The translations under genes were made by a program, and so were the position numbers. Under the pieces are notes generated by a model that worked only from the letters and a program-made list of their open reading frames with translations, was not told the origin of the DNA and ran no database searches. 64,000 bases of DNA from Latrodectus hesperus (lineage: Eukaryota; Arthropoda; Arachnida; Araneae; Theridiidae), in contig CM075852.1 in the NCBI GenBank assembly GCA_037975125.1, positions 4,352,214-4,416,213 on the forward strand. The letters are read 5' to 3'. Position 1 is the first letter of the stretch. The number at the start of each line of letters is the position of its first letter. Positions 15,001 to 28,732 of this stretch are shown here, one piece after another.

Positions 15001-16480
15001 ATTTTAAGAAAGGTATTTAATAAATACAATAAATGTATTAGAAAAAAGTAATTTTTGCAGTGAATTAAAATTAATTAGAAATTAAATTTAATATAAATGA
15101 AAAGTGTTTCAATCATTTAAAAAATTAATTTATTACATCTTCTTGATCTGATAAAATAAATAACCTGTTTTAAGATAAAATTTGATTATTTTTAATTCTG
15201 AAGATTTTAATTTTATTTATTTATTTATTTATTATTTTGAAAGAAAAATACATAATTTTTTTTTTAAAATTCCATTTAGGTGGTAATACTGAATTACAAG
15301 TGAACAAGAAAAATGAATGGCATTTTTAATAATCTATCTAATTTCATCAAAAGAATCATTGTTTTCCTAAAAAGAAATTAATTATGAATGGAAAATAAGC
15401 AAATAAGAAATACGGTAGAGAAAAATCGAAATGTTGTTTATTTATTTATTTTTAATAGATATACATTCCTTATACATATTCATAAAATTTTTTTCAAAAC
15501 AAAAAATAAATGTAGAATTGAAAATTAAAATTTTTTTAACTGAAAAAATTTAACAATTGCTTGGCTTATTTTGGACATTCAAATTAATTTTACACTTACA
15601 TTTGTACTATGTTATTTTTTATATATTGTATTCTTCTGACAACTTTTAAACATTTATTTAATGTTTTTATAAAGTAATTCATAATACAGTTTTCCATTTC
15701 AGAATAAAATTGATAAAAGGACAAGGAAGATATATCATTAAGATAATTTAAAAACAAAAATTCTATGTTGAAAAATGAAAAAAAAAAACAAAATTTTATA
15801 ATGCAAATATTTAATTTTAATAGCTTTTTTTGCGTACAATTACAACCAAAAGTTTCAGAAATATTTTTATTCTTAAGGTTATTTTATATAGATAATGTTA
15901 CTGTCGGAAAAATAGGGATTTGTTAAAAATAATTCAAGCAATTATTAGCCATGTACTGTAACAAATGTGATGAGATAGCAGTTTAAGCATTATTTTTTTC
16001 TGATTTAGAATTATAAGTTCATTCGATTGATTTTGTTTAGACTACTTTTTTTTATAATTGTACAATTTTAAATAAACAAGTATTAATTTCAACAAATATG
16101 AAGTAGCTTCTGTAGATATATTTCTTGAAAGTATTTGTAAAAACTAGTTACACAACAACCACTTTCATTGACACAATGTTTTTTTTATTGTACTTTCATT
16201 CCTATTTTGTCAGATTGGTATAATTACAAAAAAGTAATATATTAGTAAAACTAAATAGAATATTTTTCAGATACAATAATATAATTTTAGTTGAACTTAA
16301 GTATGAGATAGTTCAATGTTAGTTCTATAAAAAACTTGTCACATAATACCACCTACAAATTAATAAATCACAGTAATTTTTTAATAAAATATTTATAAAA
16401 CGGTCAAGATAAAATCAGCGACGTAATCATTCCAACCAATATACTCTATTAATAAAACTCTTGAATATATCAGTTATTTC

Positions 16481-16582
16481 CCTCTTCTGGCTTAAAATTG
16501 AGGTACTGGATCCTCTGGTTGTGTCATCCCTTTCCTCTTCTGACTTAAAATTGAGGTACTGGATCCTCTGGTTGTGTCATCC
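16481..16582. repeat. 53-bp tandem duplication
   Basis: Two head-to-tail copies (16481-16533 and 16534-16582), differing by very few bases. Each contains CTTAAAATTGAGGTACTGGA and CCTCTGGTTGTGTCATCC. It lies at one end of the larger repeat also present at 35920-36121, where this unit is single, so the duplication is specific to this copy. Confidence 0.9.
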
Positions 16583-16677
16583 ATCGGAGGAGTCTTTATG
16601 CAAAGTTTTACTTTCACCTTTGTGGTGCTCTTTTTAAATAAAATACGCCCTTTTCTGACTTAATTACGCGTAGTCGT

Positions 16678-16824
16678 AGGTTTGGTTTGGTTTGCTTGTC
16701 TCTCAAGGGTCCCTTTTTGTACACGCGGGCGCTAATTAGACCGGGACCTATGGCTTAAAGTGGATTCCCAACCATTACGAGCATCCATGCCCATGGAGGG
16801 ATTCGAACCCACGAACTGTTGAAC
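16678..16824 (-). mobile_element. tRNA-derived SINE, family B, 5'-truncated copy
   Basis: On the minus strand it starts GTTCAACAGTTCG, runs through a B-box-like GGGTTCGAATCC, then AATCCACTTTAA and TAGGTCCCGGTCTAATTAG, and ends in an AACC-rich tail. It matches the copy at 40956-41144 but lacks the first 40 or so bases containing the A-box half, so it is 5'-truncated as is usual for target-primed insertion. It is flanked by a 9-bp near-identical duplication (16669-16677 CGTAGTCGT and 16825-16833 CATAGTCGT). The related repeat at 35920-36121 has the site unfilled. Confidence 0.8.
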
Positions 16825-18321
16825 CATAGTCGTTGGCTAGCGAGCTTGGCTTGTCCAAGTGCCATAAGTAACAACAAACAACTTTTGTAAACCCAATAAT
16901 TTAATGATATAACGGAGTTTTTTTATGTTGCAAGTCATGAATTTCTGTGAGATAAATTAGTTATAATTTTTTATTGTAAATGCATTGTGTTTATTCGCTT
17001 GCCAGTTCAAAAATATGAAATTTCACTCTCTGAATAAATTATATAGTTCTGGCTTGGAACATATGGTGAAATAATGAGTTCTTAGACATCCTTAAAGTCC
17101 AGGAACTGAAAAATCAAAGCTTTGATAAAATTATTAATTAACTTTTCCTCTTAATTTAAGTGATTTAAATGGAAGATTAATATTTCAATTATTTATAAAT
17201 ATTGACCTTCTCTATACCAATTGAGTATTCTGATCTCAAGTTTCAATTCATTTATCACGATATTGCATAATGGCTAATATCTTTGACAGTAAATTACTAA
17301 TGTATTTTGAAAAACTTTATAGACTAATTATTATAAATTTTTAAATTATATAGACTGTAACAATATTCAAGTTAATTTCAAGTAGCTGTGAAAATTTTAT
17401 AAAAGTTCAGTGGCATATTTTGCTTAGGTAGTAGGAGAAGCTTACATGATTGCAATTATTGAATTTTATGTGATTGTCTGGTACCACAAAATTTTATAGA
17501 TCTTATAGACTAAGAAATTAATTGAACTTTATCAAGAAATTAAGACTAAATGTTACTGCGCTGGTTTTTGTCATAGAAGGCGTTTATTCCACCTTTTAAT
17601 TTAAGAAAAAAAACCTAAATATATCGAAAAAAATTGAGAACCGTTAGCTTTAATTTATGGTCCTTATCAGTAATTTATTTCTTTAAGATAGGAGAACTAT
17701 TTTGAAAATCAAAACAGAAATACTTCATAAGTAAAGCTAATTATAAACTCATTTATTAAAGATATTCAGACTAGTTTCAATATTTTAAATTTCTAGAAAT
17801 AAAATTTATAATAAATTAAAAATCCAAATACGAAAGTTACTATAACTAGATATTTAACCCAGCTATATTCAATAATCAATAAAAGGAAAGGAAACAGTTT
17901 ATAAACTGAAAGATCCATTTTAGGAATCTATATTGATTAAAAATGTGTGCAATTAGTTCAATTTCTAATATTACAAAATCAACCTTATATTGAATAATTT
18001 GTCTAAAGAACGAAATCTTTATTGAGGATTTTGAGATAAGAAAATTAATCGATCAGTGAAAAGCATTAGCAATAAAAAATAACTTCTTAATGTTTTTGAC
18101 ACAATGCAAACAATAATATTTATATATTTTAAATCATTGCTTGGAATATCAATGGAAAGTGACTGTTTTCTGATTTATACTTTTTTTACACCAAGAGGGA
18201 ATCCAAATATACTAACGATGTCAGAAAAAAACTCTCATTTTTATTAAGTATATAAAATATAAATTTATCAAAATAAATTTCATTATTATGTACATATTAT
18301 AAACATGAAGTACAAACAATT

Positions 18322-18377
18322 GAATTCATTAATTATATTTAACTTATGGAAATAAGTTAAATATAATTAATGAATTC
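18322..18377. repeat. Perfect inverted repeat, 26-bp arms and 4-base loop
   Basis: The left arm 18322-18347 and right arm 18352-18377 are exact reverse complements, beginning and ending in GAATTC, with a GGAA spacer. The arms are AT-rich but not simple repeat. No adjoining element was recognised. It could be a cruciform-forming host palindrome, a recent fold-back duplication or the remains of a small fold-back transposon. Confidence 0.95.
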
Positions 18378-21345
18378 TGAATTTTAAAATTAAATGTGTA
18401 ATTCATTACATAATATTCGAAGATAAACAACCTTATTTATGAAATATTGTTAAAATAATTCAGTTCAACAAAATTTAATAATTAAATGTATGATCATAAT
18501 AAAAAATAATTTAAATACGCCTAAGTAAACAATATGTTTAGTTTCTCAGATGATATTTTAGATGAAATATGTTTCTCACTTATTTTTTTCGTAAATTAAA
18601 AATTTTAATGAACTAAATTTGTTGCTAAATAAAATTTTGTTTTTATCTGTTTTGCGCAGTTTGTTATTAATAGTAAATTTATCAAACAGTATATACTAAA
18701 ATACTTTAAAAAGGAAAAATAACGGATATAATTCATGCTATATATCTTTAATTTCATTTAAAATGTTTACAGTTGAATTAATAATATATAATAGAATTTA
18801 TGCGAGCTCATGAAGTCTGATCTATATTATATTTGTATATTTATAACATTATACGTAATATATTTATGCAAATGTTGCTTGTATAAATTTATGTGTTGCT
18901 CAATCAGAGCTGATAAACTTTTCACTCATGCTTATTTCCAATGCAGCCAATTCTGGACTGCCTTTGCTAAAAGGTACGTATGTTAATCATTGTATCTAAC
19001 ACTAATCTTAATATGTCATTAGGTATGAACTTTCTCGAATACTTCTTCTTTATATAACTATAATCTACACTTGCATTTAATTTAATATAGAAAGAAATTG
19101 GATCACAATACAGGATTACTCTATGAAAACATGTGTTTAAGAAAAATTTAAAAATATGTGCTTCTATTAAAAATAAAAACTTCATCCTCTAACTGCGAAA
19201 TATACGATAAGCTTAGGTTGTGTTATTTGATGTTTAGAAATATGTAATTTTTTAAATTTGAAATATATATCATCTTAATTATTTTAATGTAAATAAATTT
19301 GAAAGGTCCATATTATTTAGCTCACAAAAATATGATAAAGAGATAAATATTCCAAAAGTTTTCAGATAGCAATGGAATGTATAATTTCTCAGTTTATTCA
19401 ATATCAATAATAAGATATTAATAGAAATAAATGCAAGTTTAGTTTCTTGGTTATATAAAGTGCTTTTCTTCGCTATTTTTCTTCATGTCCTACTGTCTAC
19501 CTTCACTGCTTTTGTTTTCTGTGTGTCTTTCATGTTTTTATTTTCCTTTCTGCTTTATTTTATGTGAATCAGTCTAGTGCTGATATGCTCCGTGTGATGC
19601 CTCTTTTGTTTTATTTTTTATTTATTTCTTTAATTCAAAAAATTGTTTTTCTTTTCTGTGTAAATTTAAGAATGTTGTTTTAAATATTTGCCTGCTTAAT
19701 ATTGTTATGAATGTTTAAGAAAGACTTTTTAAAATGCGTCTATTATTCTCAAACTGTAAATTTTACATTAATGTGTACAAATAAATTCAATATAATCAGA
19801 TTTTTTATGCATAGAGTTTAAACATTTTGACTTCATAAATAAAATTTTTTGAAAATTTCACACTGCGTTAGATATTACAATAATTTTATTAACAATTAAA
19901 TTATTGAATTATTTTTATTAAAATATTTTTTGATAACTATAAAATTTTTTTTCAGATGTACAAATTAATACAATCAAAAAATATTTTAAATATTTCAGGA
20001 GTAAATTTAAATATAGTTTTAAAACAAATCAGAAGTTGACATTAGTTGGAATTTTTATATTTGAAAGTCTGCCAGATTTATTTGAAATTTCGACACACTT
20101 ACTGGATTATTTAATTTTAAATTTCATGAATGAACATTAATATTACTATATTAACATGAACTTAATTTTAAATGATATTTTCATTAAGAAAAGTTTAAAA
20201 ATTAATAAGTTTTAATACCTTTTTTAATTAAAATTTTTCGTTAAACATAAATCAAGAAAAATAACTTTATACTTGTTATACATGGGTGTTATTTCATTAT
20301 TTGTTTTGATTATAAAATTACATTTAGAATAATGCTTATGATTGATAAGTGGAAATACAACTCAATAATAATATGTAGGGGTATAAATAAAATTATTACA
20401 CACATAAGATTATCTTAATGATATTCATATTATAAGCTCTTATTTTTTAAATAAATAAACAAGTTATTTATGAATAGTTTTTAATTTTAATTCTTTTATG
20501 TAATATTTAATTTATGAATTTGTCCTGGCATTAAATGTGCATTGTGCTAATTTTGTTTCAATGTATTATGAAGTGCTTTTGTTGCTTATTTTACTTTTTT
20601 TAGCATTTCTCTTTCATGAATTCATTATTGTCATATATCTTAGCTTACAAAACTCTATTACTAATTTCGTTAAAGTAATGTTAAACCATAAACTGCATTA
20701 TATTTATCATTAAAAATTTTATGTGCATATTTCTTTACTTGATAAATGAACTATGTAAAAATCTATTTTAAACAATTTTTGAGGCATGAAAAAACTGACT
20801 TTTGTTTCTTTATTGTGTTGGATTCTTTTTATTACAAGTAAACGTTTTATTATCTTGGAAATTCAGATTATGATACATTCATCTACAAAACTTGATATTT
20901 TTGTATTTAAATCTATGTTTATTATCAATAAAACATTTCAATTTATTTTTTAGTAGCATGCGTGATTTTTTAGCTTTATATACAGAGTAAAATCTCATGT
21001 GGCTAATAATAAAGAAATTAAATCATCTTAATAAATATAACAATTACATAAAAAAGCCACTCAGCTTCTCTATTTTAATAGATTCATTGTCAATAAAGAA
21101 TATTGACAAATGAGAATAAATCAATAAATTTGAAATAGTATTTTCTTATTCCGTTTGATTAAAATTAAACAATGATTTGGAAATTATGAATTTCATATAA
21201 GCTGTTTTAAACTGTTTGAGATTTTCAAAACGCAATAAATTTTTTTCAAAAATATATACATATTTATTGATTGCAATTATCTGTTGAAAAGAAGACTATT
21301 ACAGAGATATTAAAAAGACAATTTGAATTATACTTAGTTAGTAAT

Positions 21346-21457
<112 letters not shown>

Positions 21458-21777
21458 CAAAATATTCACGAACATTCTCAAATGTTCTGTTTTTTTATTC
21501 ATAAGAATTCATTTCATTTTTAATAATAAACATCAATTATTAATCTTCAATTATTTAAGTGATTTCAAAAGTACATAAAAAATAAATTAATCTCTCAAAT
21601 AGTTATATATGTTATATATGCCATCTATTAAGTCGGGTATAGCGTTATATTAAATTTATATACATCTCTTATGATTTGTTTTAAAACTGAATCAATATGT
21701 CTTAAAGTGGCCTGTCAATAAATTTTATCAAAAAAATGAAATTCTTTAAAATAAAGATAATTTCATTCTTTTTTCAG

Positions 21778-21897
21778 TCGTGTGTCAGTTGTTAGAGGTC
21801 AAGTGGTCAACAAAGAAGGTACTGGTCTTATTGGTGTCCGTGTAAGTGTCGCACCTGACTCACAGTTTGGATTCACACTCACTCGACCAGATGGCTG
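21778..21897 (+). CDS. Ten-a: Teneurin exon 2 of window: TTR-like (carboxypeptidase regulatory-like) domain
   Basis: Acceptor TTTTTTCAG|TCG and donor GGCTG|GTAATT. The 120-base exon completes a Ser codon and ends with two bases of a Trp codon. The protein reads [20 protein letters not shown], then [19 protein letters not shown]. The pattern, V-x-G-x-V followed by G-x-x-L-x-G-V-x-V and a T-R-x-D-G turn, is the small beta-sandwich of the teneurin TTR-like domain, which resembles carboxypeptidase regulatory domains. It packs beside the FN-plug and propeller in known teneurin structures. No disruption is seen, and the junctions keep the frame with exons 1 and 3. Confidence 0.95.
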
Positions 21898-24800
21898 GTA
21901 ATTGCACTTTTCTTTTACTGATTTTCACTTAAATATCTTGAAAAAAAATTATAATATTTATTTGATTTGATATATAAATATGTTAAAAAGCAAATTATAC
22001 AAGTTACTTGCATTGATGTTTTTTGTATTTTCATATAATTATTGATTTTGTTTCGTGTTAGAAATTGCTCCAGAATATCATATCTTATCAAGTTTGAAAT
22101 TAGTTTCTAATGTCAGTTTCAAAACTAATAAAAAAGAAAAATTTAAATAAATTTTAAGCCAATTGTAATTTAATATTCCAACATTTCAATTTTTACTCTA
22201 AAAGGATTTATTTAGGGAAATGTACGAAGTTAATTTTGCAAAGATAGGAAAAATTTCGATCTGTAATAGCATGATACCAATTATCACTTCGTAAGTCAAA
22301 TATTTATACTTCCTTTCTTTTTTTTCTAAAAGATTTTATATCTTTCACACTCATTCTTATCTATCGTATTATAATTTATTATATTAATATAGATATTTGT
22401 TACAACTAATAAAGATATTTATTACTACCACAACATTAAATTATAAAAATAAATGCATTTATTTAATTTTAAATTATCATACACAAAATATTTGAAATTT
22501 AGAATCCTTTAAAAATTTTAAATAATTTGATACATATTTACAGATTATATTATGTTTACTAACAGCAGCTAAAACATTTGCATTACCTTAATTTGAAAAA
22601 ATAAATTAATTTAATTTAAAAAAGATTTAAATAAAATTTTGAAACATTTTAATAATATTAATTTTTTTTTCCACTTTGAATTAGAAATGAACAATTATCT
22701 AAATTAACTTGTTGCATGCAACTTCTATATCTCAGTACAAAACCTATTCAGATGAAATCCACTCCCTCACTCACCCCCTATATAAAAACACCGGTGAAAC
22801 AAAATAAAGCCCCGATCCACCAACCTCTAAGACACCTTGGCAAATATATATCTACTGTTCCAATCTGATCATCACCAGTGGAATAAGGGATTCAAGGACT
22901 GCAGTGGGGGTATCGAATGGAGGGGGCAAGGGAAAGTCTCACGAATAGGTAATCCTTGCCTAAAGCCAGATCTCGCCGGCAATCGATAAGGGGTAAAATA
23001 TGGCGAAAAGAAGGATTGGAGCTTAGAGAAAGGCGAGAATTGCGAGAAACTCACATTTCAACCTGTCAATCGCTTTGGCTTGCTTCTTCTTAATGTTTCT
23101 TTGAATTCTGGATTACAGTAAAAAAGAGTGAGAGATCTAAAGATTGTGGCCTGATTTTCTTTGGCTTCTTTTTTTTTTCATTAGTTCTTTATACTTCTAA
23201 TGCATAATATCTAAAATGGATTACACTTTTCCGCTCGTATAATAAGTTGTGATTTATTTTGCGACTGCAGCAAATCAGTCGGCAGTAATGTGATTTATAT
23301 GATTGAAAATATTTTTGGTTAAAGACGGTCTTCTGTTCAAGAAAAATGTGTAAAATATCTAACTTATTCAAATAAAGTGGCATGTTGGAAAAATGAAAGC
23401 CCGTTATTAAGATCCACGCATTGAGGTTTATTTGTGTGCTCAAATTATATTCAATGAATCATTTCAATTTCATATAAATCGTAACTTATTCATGCCACTT
23501 AATCATTTAAGTAAAGGTTTACTTAAAGTTTATGAATATTAGATTCAGGATATGTTAGCTCCATAAGCTTTAAATACGATAAGTGAATTTCTTTCCTAAG
23601 CTTTATTTGAAAGAAATTTTAAAATGCAATTCAAATTGTAAGGGATTAATAGGAATATTAGATTATTACTTAATTTTAATTTTCTAACTTTATAAAGCAA
23701 GACTCTTCTGCTGAAAGTCACACTTAGTAATACGTAGGCAATAAATAGCATTTTAATTTATTGTATAAGACTTAAACAATGACATAAAGTTATAAAATAT
23801 TATATTTAGAGAAAAGAATAAAAGTTATTTATTGTAGAAAAAGAGAGTGATTACATTCTTCCAACTGCAGAATTCTAAGAAATGGAATAAATATAACACA
23901 TTTTTAATGATTAATCAGCTAATAAAGATTAATTATTAAATTTTCTTCTTTGTTTTTTAGCAAGCCTTCTTTTACGAAGTGCTTAGTTTTATTTTATAAT
24001 TTTCAGCAATTATATTTAATTTTAATTACTGCTTAGCTATAAATGTTACGCTTTTTCATTCTGTTTGCACTTGCATATGCTCTCGTATTTTTGTGATTAA
24101 TTTTTTCTATTTTTGACTCGTGAACAGGATTTATTACCCATGGAATATTTTACCGGTCATTAACTATACAATAGATATTTAAAAGAGCATTGCAACAATT
24201 TTATCACTTTAAATTATCCAACCTATTTATGGATTTCAATTGTTTTCGGTTCAATAGTAGATCATATCAGAAAAATTTACAGGCAATGAAAATCTTAACA
24301 ATTGTTTCTGTATTATTTGAATTTCTTTAAGCATTTGCTAATTCATAAGGATGCTTTAAAATACTTAATCTTGAAAGTTCTGTACAATTTTAGGATATCT
24401 AGTTTAGAATAACATTAAATAATTGCTTACCTAGTGACTCAACACACTTTAAATCAAATGATGTGAACAAATTTAATCTTAAATATATCTGAAATCCATT
24501 TTTATTGCTGATATTGTTTCAAAAGTATCCTAAATAACTTATGAAATAGATTCATTTATAAGAAAAATCCTGACTAATTTATCTAGCTTAAAATAGTTTA
24601 ATGATATAACTTAGCTAGTTTATCATTTTAAATTTATATATTTAATTTTAAGACCGATGCAATACCTACAGTATGGCTTAGTTTATTTATTTTTGTTTTT
24701 GATGTAATGTTTTGAAAAACTGTATTCTATATCTGGTTTAAAAATATATTCTAAATATTCTTCTGAAAAGTCTTCGGTACAACACTAGAGTTGTATACAA

Positions 24801-25407
24801 ATTAATTTAAAATTTATTTCATCAACGTGGCTATTTTGATACTAGCAACATTCATGCCAACGTATTACTTAAATCTACATACATAGTAATAACGCTTAGT
24901 TTACTCTGTCATGCATTTTGACAGTTTCACAAATCCAACTCTGCTAGCGTTCATGGATCATCGTTTCTGCTCATTACAGTCAGAAGCACTTGGAGGTGCC
25001 ACCCTATAGCCTAACTTGTCACCGCTTGCATTCACTAGATATTCCTGTTCTGACAAGGCTTCGAAGCGTGATCTCTGAGAAACCCTGTGGGAGTCTCCCT
25101 GGTATCTTGGATGGACTATGAAATGATCTTGAAAGTTATTCGGGCGGAACTAGATAATCTTGTTGAATGATAGCAAGACTAATCTACAATACAGCTGACG
25201 CATTTATAGCATATCAATAATAATCAGCTAGAACACGTAAGCTGTAGTTAAACATTCATCTTATAGTTGTTAAGCGTAAAGTTTATGATTGATGCCCGAA
25301 GATGAGCATTTTCAGGATAACTATTTGTACATACGGATATTATTATGGTTTTCTTAAATAAATGATAGTAAATAAAATATATAGAGAACAATAAAATATG
25401 AACAATT

Positions 25408-25583
25408 TGATTACAACATGTTTGATTATTTGAAAAAATTATTTTGAGTAAATAATTATATATGTGACTCACCATAGTTTAGAGTTAAGAATACATACCT
25501 TGATTACGGCATTTTTGATTATTTGACAAATTTATTTTGAATGAATAATTGTGTATGTGACACGCCGTAGTCTAGAGTTAAGA
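25408..25583. repeat. 93-bp tandem duplication, diverged
   Basis: Two copies (about 25408-25490 and 25501-25583) share TGATTAC, TTTGATTATTTGA, ATTTTGA, AATAATT, ATGTGAC and TAGAGTTAAG blocks at a constant 93-base offset. It lies immediately upstream of repeat R2 (25600-25815) and may be part of it. Confidence 0.8.
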
Positions 25584-25599
25584 GGTTGGTTAAAGTTTA

Positions 25600-25815
25600 C
25601 TTTAATGTACCTCTTGGTTTTTTGGAGACCTTTAAAGATACCAAGATAGGCACCAAAATGTGAATAACAAAATGGCGACCCTAAAACTACGTTAATTAAG
25701 GCGCTGAAAATACAAGGATTACCAGAAATTAAATTCATCGCTAAAATTTATCACCATTTTTTTCCCCAAACCAAAGAGTAACCACTTCTACACCGAAATC
25801 GGAAGCTCTTCAAAA
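25600..25815 (+). repeat. Interspersed repeat R2, copy 1
   Basis: This stretch shares a series of blocks in order with 49265-49465: GGCACCAAAATGTGAATA versus GCGCTAAAATGTGAATA, then CTACG, TTAAG, CGCTGAAAATAC versus CGACGAAAATAC, TTTATC, CCCCAAA and ACCGA. Two diverged copies in the same orientation point to an interspersed repeat. No terminal structure, coding frame or RNA promoter was recognised, so the class is unknown. Confidence 0.7.
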
Positions 25816-26064
25816 CGAAAGCCCCAAGTTCGATTTTGGCAACTTTTGAACTAAGAAAGATGGATATTGTTTTATTGTCATTTACACGCAGGCCTGTTGG
25901 GATGAGTGCTTGGGAGTTTTCTGGTTTTTCTCCTGGCGACAAATGAATGCGGTCCTCTATCTATTAAAAACTACTCGATAGTAAAAATTATTTGATGCGT
26001 GTAAGTATCTTCCAACAGCCTTAATTCATTAGGTTGTACACATACAGTATCACTACAATTGTAT

Positions 26065-26250
26065 ATTGGCTAACCTTTGCTTAGTGTTAAGAAGCCGATC
26101 TTAAGAGTGGGAAATCCTGGATTCGATCCCAGCCACTGTTGAGCAAAGGCAGTTAGTTGGGTGTTACAGTTCTGATTTACGCGTGTGCGTTTGTTGTGGT
26201 TATGGATAAGAGTATTCTAGGTTTCATTGCTTGAAATACTTGAAAATTGT
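26065..26250 (+). mobile_element. Candidate tRNA-derived SINE, third family
   Basis: TGCTTAGTGTTAAG resembles an RNA polymerase III A-box, and GGATTCGATCCC about 40 bases on is a good B-box. The downstream part is different from SINE families A and B, and no second copy was found in the window. A decayed tRNA pseudogene is an alternative. The 3' end is not defined. Confidence 0.5.
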
Positions 26251-27040
26251 TCGCTACAAATTCAAAATATTTAGGGAATACCGAGCAACCTTAAAACAGC
26301 TTTAAATCATTAGTCTGTCCACTCCGTGTGGTCAAAGTAAATATATATGTGTTTATTCTGATTATCAATTATGCTCAAATTATTGATTTTATAGAATGGG
26401 TGTGAATGTATTTGTATAACAATATGAATTAGTTTCAAAATAAAATGTGGAAAAACATTGCACATCATTATCAAATAATATAATATTTTTACAACATCCG
26501 TATATATTTCAAAATAAAGCTTTTTTTCAACTTACATGCTACTACATTAAAATAAAAAAGTTTATTGCTACTACAGTTAAAAAAAAATTATTGATGGATT
26601 TTTATATCAGTTCTTTAACAAATAGTTAATAATAAATTAAATACATATTGAACTTTTCTATCACATTGTGCAAATAGAGCTTAAAAATATTTAAAAGTTC
26701 ATATCCATTGAAAATAAAGAAATTGAAGTTATTCCAGAAAAAGTTACCTTTTTTTATAATTTTTAAAATACCCTAAATGCATTCGTGAATATAATATTTT
26801 AATTTGGTATATGTATTTTTTAAAAATAATGTAAATCTCCAATTCTACACTGACGTTGATTTTGTTTATTAAATTTCTAATTTAAAAAATTATAAATATT
26901 TACATTAACATTTACAAAATATACCCACAAACTTAGAGAAAACTCCTAAACCTTTCTGAGATAATTAATTACTCATATTAACTTATGATAATAGTTTTAA
27001 AACCAATATATTGAATGCTATAAAGTAAGTAATATTGGAA

Positions 27041-27057
27041 TCTCTCTCTCTCTCTCT
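27041..27057. repeat. (TC)n microsatellite
   Basis: About eight TC units. Confidence 0.9.
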
Positions 27058-28006
27058 TAAACCTTATAAAGAGAAGAGAGGAAAATATCAATAGTTATCC
27101 CTAAAAGTTGCCTTCGAAATTATATAAGGACTAGTTTATTTATACTAATATTATATTAATTCTAACTGTGAAAGTAACAGGCGCATTCATCAGGTTTTAT
27201 GGTTAAAAGTTTTCTTTGTCAGGAAACTTTTAAACTTTAATCAATTTTTATCTCTCGTGCGCCATGCAACGTTCTTTGATGTTCCCAAGAATGTACCGAC
27301 GAGTTTGGAGATTTAATAAATCGATTTCAGGGAAATTCCAATCGGTTTGGGTGCCCGCGAGAAATTACATTTTGGCATTCTCGACGAGTTATTGATTGGA
27401 AAGCGAAAATTAATCGAGAACAAAGGGATAGAGGAATTTCAATGTATTCAACTAGCTTCCTCTTCCTCCGATCCCACAGGCGAATGTATCTCCTTCGCAC
27501 TGTATTATCTGTGGCTGGATTTCCATTCTCTTGCAGAAACTGTTAAGTTATTCCAATTAATAGCACGTATTGTCGGCCTTAAAACCAGAGATCTCTTACG
27601 AAGGAATCTATTTCTCGCTCCAGTTTGCAATTGGTAAAATTCTACCAAAGACCTTTTTGTTTTGGTCGAAGGCGCTGAACTTCTCTCAATATGATGTCGA
27701 AAATGCAAGTGATTTAATTTAGCTAAGAGGTAACTTTCTGAAATAATATATTAAAATTCTTTACAGTAAGAGTTACTTTGAAGTATCTGAAATTTCACCA
27801 TATTTGGATGTATATCATATGTAATTGAAAGCATGTAATGTAATTAACAGAATATTTTGTAAATTTAATTTGTATACCTCCAGTCAAAATTGAACAAAAT
27901 ATTAAAAGTTTCTATTTCTATTGCTTGAGTGTGGATTAAAGAAATGTATATTTAAAAATCATCACATATGAAATATGTGTATTTATGCACGTATATATAA
28001 TTAAAA

Positions 28007-28531
<525 letters not shown>

Positions 28532-28732
28532 AAGGCGACACACCACACACGTGAAATTTGCATGACAGGTATAACTTGCTGTGATATACTAATGAATAGA
28601 TTTTCAGCGCATTCATACAAAGCAGGAGACAGTAGCGACATCTACAATGTGTATAAAACCAGAGATTTGACAGCAGTTTTCTCATACTCAATTTCCGTTT
28701 CAACGTTGTTTTCGGCAAAGAAAGTTGTTGTA

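Larger units (their letters stand above)
16481..16880 (-). repeat. Diverged interspersed repeat R1, interrupted by a SINE
   Basis: Reverse-complemented, the flanks of the SINE at 16678-16824 match the continuous sequence at 35920-36121. Shared blocks include TTACTTATGRCACTTGGACAAG, then ACRACTAYGCG, then GGGCGT, CACCACRAAGGT and CTCCTCCGATRGATG in the same order (R and Y mark differences between copies). Two copies in one window indicate an interspersed repeat of at least 200 bp. Its class is unknown and it has no coding capacity that I can see. Confidence 0.75.
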
